This document shows, in pieces, positions 53,935-58,514 of a stretch of DNA of 58,514 bases (positions are counted from its first letter, which is position 1; each line of letters starts with the position of its first letter). The stretch comes from an uncultured Bacteroidota bacterium (GTDB taxonomy: Bacteria; Bacteroidota; Bacteroidia; Flavobacteriales; Flavobacteriaceae): positions 77,834 to 136,347 of the forward strand of contig CABXRG010000001.1 in assembly GCA_902514615.1 (NCBI GenBank). Reading direction: 5' to 3'. Made by a program: the position numbers and the translations under genes. Below the pieces are notes generated by a model. The model made no database searches and was not told the origin of the DNA. It saw nothing but the letters and a program-made list of their open reading frames with translations.

Positions 53935-54021
53935 ATGAATGAAACAGAGTTTTTTCGAATCATCTTTACAGTAATTTTTATTGTATTAGCTCTAAAATTT
54001 CTTTTGAAGAAAAGAAGATGA
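53935..54021 (+). CDS. 28-residue single-helix membrane protein (small ORF)
   Basis: ATG-initiated, 28 codons. A polar acidic start (MNETEFFR) is followed by a hydrophobic helix (IIFTVIFIVLALKFLL) and a strongly basic end (KKRR), which by the positive-inside rule predicts N-out/C-in. It lies alone in the spacer before the secreted-protein gene at 54.1 kb. With the opposing 28-codon ORF it accounts for most of the 302-base gap between 53790 and 54091; the rest is AT-rich leader and promoter. Confidence 0.42.
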   Translation: MNETEFFRIIFTVIFIVLALKFLLKKRR

Positions 54022-54057
54022 CTTTTACTTAGTTCACAGTAGTTTTTATATAATTTG

Positions 54058-54091
54058 TAAATTAGTTTATCTAAACAAAATTAAAATAATT
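54058..54091 (+). promoter_or_regulatory. Promoter and leader shared with the gene at 49.7 kb
   Basis: TAAATTAG (54058-54065), five bases, then CTAAAC and 15 A/T bases to the ATG at 54092. The CTAAAC-to-ATG block is base-for-base the same as at 49715-49735, and the TAAATTAG box has identical spacing, while the sequence upstream and the intervening five bases differ. Confidence 0.5.
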
Positions 54092-54829
54092 ATGAAAACA
54101 AAAATTTTTATGTTAGTGGCTTTATTTGCTACTAGTTTAAGTTTCTCTCAAAGAAACCCAAACAATGATTATCTAACTTCCTTCACTTATAAAGCTAAAG
54201 ATGGAATGACCTCTAAGTTTGAAAAAGCTGCTGGAAAAAAAACAAGTATGTTCAATTCTGAAGAAGGGAACATTATTTGGACTTATAAAGTTGTAACTGG
54301 AGAAAATAATGGTGTATATGAAAGGTATCTAATCGGTCAAACATCTGACAGTTATAACCAAGATAGATCTAAAGAGCTTCAGTATTGGGAAGATAATGTA
54401 TTACCATACGGAGATGCAGTTGGTGGCCAACAAAGATGGATGGTTGAGAAATGGGCTAGTGTAGGAGATGATGGTCCTCCAAAAAAATATCTTCAAAAGA
54501 CAACTCTAGTTACCAAAGCTGGTCAAGATGAGCACGTTTCTAGATGGATATATAGAACTGGACAAGTTATTGAAAAAAGAGCTCCTAATTATTTAAGAAG
54601 AGTTTTTACTCTTGTGTCTGGTGGTAATCCTAATATAATTGTTATTTACAATGCTTTCGATGAGTATGGTGTCTGGGGAAATAGTGATAACACTTTTGAG
54701 GAAGATTACAATGAAATGTTTGGATGGAAACAACATGGTGTAGATCGAGATTTAATGTATTCTTCATTACTTGAATGGGGTCAATATACAGAGACTCTTG
54801 AGAGAGTTGACGCAATGATGCCTAATTAA
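54092..54829 (+). CDS. Secreted protein, tandem alpha/beta-barrel-like, unknown
   Basis: A 245-residue exported protein (signal peptide MKTKIFMLVALFATSLSFS, cleavage near the following Gln). The mature part is rich in Trp and Tyr and seems to consist of two similar halves (YLTSFTYKAKDGMTSKFEKAA and YLQKTTLVTKAGQDEHVSRWIY), a tandem ferredoxin-like arrangement as in the protein at 49.7 kb. LMYSSLLEWGQYTETLERVD closes the sequence. I recognise no enzyme motif. Its shared promoter and leader with the 49.7 kb gene suggest that both are expressed together and strongly. Confidence 0.75.
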   Translation: MKTKIFMLVALFATSLSFSQRNPNNDYLTSFTYKAKDGMTSKFEKAAGKKTSMFNSEEGNIIWTYKVVTGENNGVYERYLIGQTSDSYNQDRSKELQYWEDNVLPYGDAVGGQQRWMVEKWASVGDDGPPKKYLQKTTLVTKAGQDEHVSRWIYRTGQVIEKRAPNYLRRVFTLVSGGNPNIIVIYNAFDEYGVWGNSDNTFEEDYNEMFGWKQHGVDRDLMYSSLLEWGQYTETLERVDAMMPN

Positions 54830-54843
54830 TATTATAATGTAAA

Positions 54844-54880
54844 AATAAGAAAAGGCTCCTTTATGGAGCCTTTTCTTATT
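54844..54880 (+). terminator. Rho-independent terminator of the 54.1 kb gene
   Basis: A 16-bp perfect stem AATAAGAAAAGGCTCC/GGAGCCTTTTCTTATT around a 5-base loop, beginning 15 bases after the stop codon. The A/T-rich symmetrical base of the stem lets it work in both directions. Confidence 0.88.
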
Positions 54881-54889
54881 GTAGTAAAG

Positions 54890-54911
54890 AAAGAGCTCAG
54901 ATGAGCTCTTT
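54890..54911 (-). terminator. Terminator hairpin of the FAS1 gene
   Basis: A 9-bp stem AAAGAGCTC/GAGCTCTTT with a 4-base loop. On the minus strand it is followed by a T-rich run (CTTTACT), and it lies 25 bases after the FAS1 stop codon, so it probably ends that transcript, possibly together with the neighbouring hairpin at 54844-54880. Confidence 0.65.
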
Positions 54912-54935
54912 CACCAAACAAAATAATTAAACAAA

Positions 54936-55442
54936 TTATTCTGGAAGCACTACACTGTCAATTGCATGTATGACACCATTTGAAGTATCAACATCAGCAA
55001 TTACAACTTTAGCCTTATTACCTTTAGCATCGATTACATAAACGCTGCCTTCCCATAATTTGAGAGTTAGTTCGTTTCCTTGTAAAGTTTCAACAGTAAA
55101 CTGTCCATCATTGTCTTGAATAGCTTTTACGACATCACCTGCCATAAATTTGCCAGCCACGACATGATACTTAAGAATAGATTGTAAAGTTTCTTTGTTT
55201 TCAGGTTTTAATAAACTTCCTAAAGTTCCTTCAGGTAATTTATTGAATCCATCATTAGTTGGGGCAAAAACTGTAAATGGTCCTTCAGAAGAAAGAGCAT
55301 CTACTAGATCGCCTGCTTGTACAGCAGCTACTAAAGTTGAAAAGTTATCGTTAGAAACAGCTGTTTCAACAATATTCTTTTCACTTACGTTAGCAGATAG
55401 TACAAGACTTAAAATCGAATATTTAAGAAAATTAATTAACAT
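54936..55442 (-). CDS. Fasciclin (FAS1) domain secreted protein
   Basis: A 168-residue exported protein made of one FAS1 domain, an adhesion or matrix-type fold. Motifs are NFSTLVAAVQAGDLVDAL, the H1 box GPFTVFAPTNDGFNKLP, a central YHVVAGKFMAGDVV, and the H2 box ADVDTSNGVIHAIDSVVLP at the end. The N-terminal ~17 residues form a short signal peptide (FLKYSILSLVLSANVS). It could mediate contact with surfaces or glycans. It is a single gene, with its own hairpin downstream and a 129-base spacer upstream. Confidence 0.93.
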   Translation of the reverse strand: MLINFLKYSILSLVLSANVSEKNIVETAVSNDNFSTLVAAVQAGDLVDALSSEGPFTVFAPTNDGFNKLPEGTLGSLLKPENKETLQSILKYHVVAGKFMAGDVVKAIQDNDGQFTVETLQGNELTLKLWEGSVYVIDAKGNKAKVVIADVDTSNGVIHAIDSVVLPE

Positions 55443-55571
55443 GATTTACATTATTTAAATGAGCTGCAAAAATTCTTTTTTAAATTCAATTACAAAAAAA
55501 TGTAAATCCCTTTAACTTTTATTTAATAAATGTTTTAACATAATTTTAAAATATCATAACTTGATATTAAG

Positions 55572-56549
55572 ATGTACAACAGCTCAAAAATCTTATTATT
55601 ATTCATCTTCTTAACTATTTCATGTAGTAAAGACACACCTAGTAATTCAGATCCAATTTTAGATATAGAATTTGATGAATTGGGAAGTGACGGACCTTAT
55701 TTGTATGGAGAAACTTATTACGGCAGAAAGAGCTATGTCACTTATTATCCTGGAAATATTCCAATTATATTAAGTATCCCCCATGGCGGAGACATATCTC
55801 CATCTGAAATTTCAAATAGAACTTATGGAGTATCTGTCACAGACTCAAATACCATAGAGCTAGGGATAGCTATTAGAAATTATTTTTTTTCAAATTACAA
55901 TGTGAGACCTTACGTAGTTATTAATAATTTAAAGAGAACTAAACTTGATGCAAACAGAGATATAGTAGAGGCTGCCCAGGGAAATATGTATGCAGAAAGA
56001 GCATTCGATGAATTTCATTATTATATTAATTCTGCTAGAGAGGAAATCACTACTAATTTTAACACTGGTTTTTTATTTGACATACATGGCCATGGGGTAA
56101 ACCCTGATGGATTCTATGATATGCGAACATGGATAGGATATCTATTGAGTGGAGATGATTTAGATAATTCAGACAATTATATCGATCAAAACATATCAAT
56201 TGATAATACTAGTATATATAGTTTAGTCAATACTTCAAATAAAACTTTGTCAAATTTACTTAGAGGCCCTAATAGTTTAGGAACATTATTTGAAGATGCA
56301 CTTTATACTGCTTTGCCTAGCTCAAATAGTCCTTCTCCTGAAGGTATGAGATATTTTAGTGGAGGATACAATACATTTTTATATGGAACAAATCGAAACT
56401 TTGATTTTAATGCTATTCAATTAGAATTTCCTTTTCCTGACTTGAGAGACACTTCTCAATCGCGAGGTACATTTTCATCTTCATTTGTTCAGATAATTCA
56501 AAAGTATATTCAGACACATACTGGTATAGACGTCTTGTTAATTGATTAA
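55572..56549 (+). CDS. N-formylglutamate-amidohydrolase-like lipoprotein
   Basis: A 325-residue lipoprotein (signal peptide ending LTISC). The core resembles N-formylglutamate amidohydrolases: SIPHGG with His71, DSNTIELG at 91-98 (Asp, Glu), KRTKLDANRD at 121-130, and FLFDIHGHG with Asp170, His172 and His174, which together could bind a metal ion. In histidine degradation this enzyme is cytoplasmic; here it is exported, so it may be a metallo-amidase acting on external N-acyl substrates or a peptidase-like relative. The remaining C-terminal ~150 residues are less conserved (YFSGGYNTFLYGTNRNFDFNAIQLEFP). Confidence 0.72.
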   Translation: MYNSSKILLLFIFLTISCSKDTPSNSDPILDIEFDELGSDGPYLYGETYYGRKSYVTYYPGNIPIILSIPHGGDISPSEISNRTYGVSVTDSNTIELGIAIRNYFFSNYNVRPYVVINNLKRTKLDANRDIVEAAQGNMYAERAFDEFHYYINSAREEITTNFNTGFLFDIHGHGVNPDGFYDMRTWIGYLLSGDDLDNSDNYIDQNISIDNTSIYSLVNTSNKTLSNLLRGPNSLGTLFEDALYTALPSSNSPSPEGMRYFSGGYNTFLYGTNRNFDFNAIQLEFPFPDLRDTSQSRGTFSSSFVQIIQKYIQTHTGIDVLLID

Positions 56550-56602
56550 TTTTTAACATAATCTTAAATTTATTTAATCGAATTATTCAATATCATTGTA
56601 TC

Positions 56603-57100
56603 ATGATACGAATAGCTGTTGTTTTAGTTTCAATTATAATTGTTTCTTGTTCAAAATCAGATAATGATACATCAAGTTATAGTTCTATCTCAAATCAAAC
56701 AATTTCCAATACCAGCAGTTCATCTTCTAGTACTTCGAATGACCCTATTGCTCTAACTGAATTGCCCTCTGGTACTTTTGTCTTTTCTGTTACAGCTCCT
56801 AACTCATCAAATTTTAGAGTTTCAGTAACTGATAGCAATGAAACTCAATTTGGTTTTGATCCAACCTTAAAAGTCAATGCTGGTGACGATATTGTATTTA
56901 ATGTAAATTCAACAGGTCATCCTTTCTTTTTAAAAACTTCAGCAGGAATTGGCTCAGATAATCAAATTTCTGATGTCACTAATAATGGCTCTGAAAATGG
57001 TACAATATCTTGGACTGTCCCCCCTGGAAGTTCTGGCACCACTTACTACTATGTTTGCTCTATCCACAACTCTATGTTCGGTTCAATTATTGTTCTTTAA
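56603..57100 (+). CDS. Cupredoxin-domain lipoprotein
   Basis: A 165-residue lipoprotein (lipobox IVSC at Cys16) with a Ser/Thr-rich linker at about residues 17-46 and then a plastocyanin-like domain. The type 1 copper ligands are visible as His106 (STGHPFFL), Cys152 and His155 (YYVCSIHNSM) and Met158, in the usual order His...Cys-x2-His-x2-Met. It is probably a small electron carrier on the outside of the inner membrane or on the outer membrane. There is no copper oxidase adjacent. The 38-base spacer to marC holds no hairpin. Confidence 0.88.
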   Translation: MIRIAVVLVSIIIVSCSKSDNDTSSYSSISNQTISNTSSSSSSTSNDPIALTELPSGTFVFSVTAPNSSNFRVSVTDSNETQFGFDPTLKVNAGDDIVFNVNSTGHPFFLKTSAGIGSDNQISDVTNNGSENGTISWTVPPGSSGTTYYYVCSIHNSMFGSIIVL

Positions 57101-57138
57101 TTATTAATATTTAAAGATTTATTTAGTTATTTGCATAA

Positions 57139-57708
57139 ATGATTGATTTTAAAGAGGTTTTTACTGCAAGTATGGTGCTTTTTGCTGTTATTGATATAAT
57201 TGGAGCCACTCCCATAGTTATATCTCTTAGAGAAAAGATTGGTAAAATTGAATCTGAGAAAGCTACACTTGTAGCTATGGTCATAATGATTGGTTTTCTT
57301 TTTTTAGGTGAGGAAATACTAAACCTAATAGGAATTGATATTAATTCCTTTGCTGTTGCTGGAGCAATAGTTATTTTTTTTATTGCACTAGAAATGGTTT
57401 TAGGGGTTACAATTTTTCAAGGAGAAGAACCCGAAACTGCATCAATAGTTCCAATAGCATTTCCAATAATTGCCGGTGCTGGTACTCTTACAACACTTTT
57501 ATCTCTTAGAGCTGAATATGATCTAATAAATGTAATTTTAGCTATTATGATCAATTCGTTATTTGTATACATAATTCTTAAATCTTCAAATAAAATTGAA
57601 AGACTTCTTGGGAAAAATGGAATTGGAATTATAAGAAGAGTATTTGGAATAATTCTTTTATCAATCTCAGTTAAGCTTTTCTCAACCAATCTCAGCTTAA
57701 TAGTATAG
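57139..57708 (+). CDS. marC: MarC family membrane protein
   Basis: An integral membrane protein of 189 residues with six hydrophobic helices. The first, SMVLFAVIDIIGATPIVISL, contains the family's ID-x2-GA-x-P motif; the fourth is preceded by the EPETASIVPIAFPIIAGAGTLTTLL block that is typical of MarC. The family's transport substrate is unknown, and an early link to multiple antibiotic resistance in E. coli is not confirmed. It ends six bases before the DoxX-like gene and is probably co-transcribed with it. Confidence 0.92.
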   Translation: MIDFKEVFTASMVLFAVIDIIGATPIVISLREKIGKIESEKATLVAMVIMIGFLFLGEEILNLIGIDINSFAVAGAIVIFFIALEMVLGVTIFQGEEPETASIVPIAFPIIAGAGTLTTLLSLRAEYDLINVILAIMINSLFVYIILKSSNKIERLLGKNGIGIIRRVFGIILLSISVKLFSTNLSLIV

Positions 57709-57714
57709 TGTATA

Positions 57715-58089
57715 ATGAAATACATTAAACTCTTAACTATATATTTCATGTCTCTTGGATACTCTTATGCAGGATTTAGACATTTTGTCGATCCAGATTT
57801 TTTCCTTGCTATAATGCCAAATTACCTCTCTTTTCATCTTGAAATAGTGTATCTGTCTGGAGTAGCTGAGATCATATTCGGTATCTTACTTTTATTTAAG
57901 AAAACTAGGACGTTTGCCTCATATGGGTTGATTTTTCTTCTTATATGCGTTTTTCCTGCAAACATTCACTTAGTTCAAAGTGAGCTCTCTCAATCAATTT
58001 TAAATGCTACTAAAAATCAGACTATCATAAGGCTGCCATTTCAAGGACTTTTTATTTTACTAGCATATTGGCATTCTAAAAATAATTAA
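57715..58089 (+). CDS. DoxX-like membrane protein
   Basis: A 124-residue protein with four hydrophobic helices (LLTIYFMSLGYSYAGFRHF, VYLSGVAEIIFGILLLF, SYGLIFLLICVFPANIHL, LPFQGLFILLAYW). GYSYAGFRHFVDPDFFLAIMP and LSGVAEIIFGILLL are the common pattern of the DoxX-like group. Their function is unknown; some DoxX proteins take part in sulfur or redox metabolism at the membrane. It lies directly downstream of marC. Confidence 0.85.
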   Translation: MKYIKLLTIYFMSLGYSYAGFRHFVDPDFFLAIMPNYLSFHLEIVYLSGVAEIIFGILLLFKKTRTFASYGLIFLLICVFPANIHLVQSELSQSILNATKNQTIIRLPFQGLFILLAYWHSKNN

Positions 58090-58097
58090 ATTAGAGA

Positions 58098-58238
58098 ATG
58101 AAAAGCTTTTTTGAGTGGCATGAAAAGATGATTTGGAAACTTTCAAAGGATTTTAATCTCAGTAAATATCAGGTTCTAATTCTAACTTGGCTTGAAGGAA
58201 TTCTAATAGGTGTTTTACTCTGTAAGTTTGTGTTTTAG
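58098..58238 (+). CDS. 46-residue single-helix membrane protein (small ORF)
   Basis: ATG-initiated, 46 codons, eight bases after the DoxX-like stop. A charged N-terminal half (MKSFFEWHEKMIWKLSKDFNLSKYQV) leads to one hydrophobic helix (LILTWLEGILIGVLLCKFVF). The mix of charged helix and membrane segment with Trp at the interface looks like a real small inner membrane protein. It overlaps the stop of the convergent dapF by four bases. Confidence 0.62.
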   Translation: MKSFFEWHEKMIWKLSKDFNLSKYQVLILTWLEGILIGVLLCKFVF

Positions 58239-58514
58239 ATATTTATTTCACCCTCAAAAACTAATTTTGCAGGACCAGTTATACTTATGTTTGTGTATAG
58301 TCTGTCTTTAGAAATAAATTCAATTTTAAGATCTCCACCCTTACATATCATAGTTATATTATTGCTATTTGACTTGCCCAGATAATTCATGCAAATTGCA
58401 GAAGCAGTAGATCCTGTTCCGCATGCAAGAGTCTCATTTTCCACTCCTCTTTCGTATGTCCTTATTTTAAATTTTTCATCAGACACTTTTTCTATAAAGT
58501 TAACATTGACTCCT
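58235..58514 (-). CDS. dapF: Diaminopimelate epimerase, C-terminal part (cut by window end)
   Basis: The frame runs from the stop at 58235-58237 to the end of the window, so only the C-terminal ~92 residues are present. The sequence reads VNFIEKVSDEKFKIRTYERGVENETLACGTGSTA in part, with the active-site Cys in LACGTGS and the Arg in TYERGVENET that binds the substrate. GGDLKIEF and ITGPAKLVFEGEI close the domain. DapF interconverts LL- and meso-diaminopimelate for peptidoglycan and lysine. An ATG near 58486 lies inside the domain and is not the start. Confidence 0.95.
   Translation of the reverse strand, partial: GVNVNFIEKVSDEKFKIRTYERGVENETLACGTGSTASAICMNYLGKSNSNNITMICKGGDLKIEFISKDRLYTNISITGPAKLVFEGEINI

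Noticed and set aside
49400-54000. A defence or toxin-antitoxin island among the small genes.
   Set aside because: None of the proteins has a nuclease, kinase, HTH, Fic or TIR motif, no partner pairs with toxin-antitoxin layout are visible, and there is no integrase or tRNA-linked boundary.

Overview
The window is an AT-rich, densely coded stretch of a Bacteroidota chromosome, most likely a marine member of the Flavobacteriia. The signs are a SusC/SusD pair, many lipoproteins with short flavobacterial-type signal peptides, a bacillithiol gene (bshA), A-rich leaders in place of Shine-Dalgarno sites, several TTG starts, and Bacteroidota-type -7 boxes (TAnnTTTG) upstream of some transcripts. I see no phage, transposon, integrase, CRISPR array or rRNA. 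The species cannot be named from the sequence alone.

Layout. 1-0.4 kb: the 3' end of a TPR gene. 0.45-0.67 kb: tRNA-Ser(GCT) and tRNA-Arg(TCT) with a strong terminator. 0.68-7.5 kb: one tight operon of three exported sulfatases, a very short exported formylglycine-generating-enzyme-like protein, a DUF4442 hotdog protein and a nitronate monooxygenase. 7.5-9.2 kb (minus): rsmE and tsaD. 9.3-15.8 kb: tamB, pfkA, gap and an N-acetylglucosamine-kinase-like gene. 15.8-18.8 kb (minus): ridA and lptD. 18.9-27.9 kb: an amidase, an MlaD-type protein, a split Fe-S electron-transfer pair with a HAD protein between its halves, a conserved unknown, a GH3/serine-hydrolase fusion and bshA. 27.9-30.1 kb (minus): a penicillin-acylase family enzyme preceded by a tiny membrane ORF. 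30.3-42.1 kb: an amino-sugar utilisation locus (susC, susD, an FG-GAP/UnbV lipoprotein, GH20 hexosaminidase, nagX). 42.1-45.5 kb (minus): small lipoproteins, a DUF255 thioredoxin-fold protein and a DUF411 protein. 45.6-48.1 kb: AlkA-type glycosylase, a small membrane protein, pterin dehydratase and CotH. 48.1-54.8 kb: an accessory-looking stretch of small genes, including an iota-class carbonic anhydrase candidate, a Bor-like lipoprotein, a split 5'-nucleotidase, tiny membrane ORFs and two secreted proteins that share an identical promoter/leader. 54.9-58.5 kb: FAS1 protein, N-formylglutamate-amidohydrolase-like lipoprotein, cupredoxin lipoprotein, MarC, DoxX-like protein, a 46-residue membrane protein and the truncated dapF.

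How the parts fit. Amino sugars recur: one sulfatase resembles N-acetylglucosamine-6-sulfatases, GH20 and NagX handle N-acetylhexosamine oligomers, the kinase would phosphorylate free GlcNAc, and the GH3 domain is of the NagZ type. This is consistent with scavenging chitin-, mucin- or GAG-like sulfated glycans from marine particles (inference). The other main theme is envelope maintenance: LptD, TamB, MlaD and the amidase.

The observations I rate highest are the compact exported FGE-like protein beside its presumed sulfatase clients, the iota-carbonic anhydrase candidate, the duplicated promoter/leader upstream of two secreted proteins, an orphan plus-strand terminator in a minus-strand block (possible sRNA), and a set of single-helix proteins of 25-46 residues.
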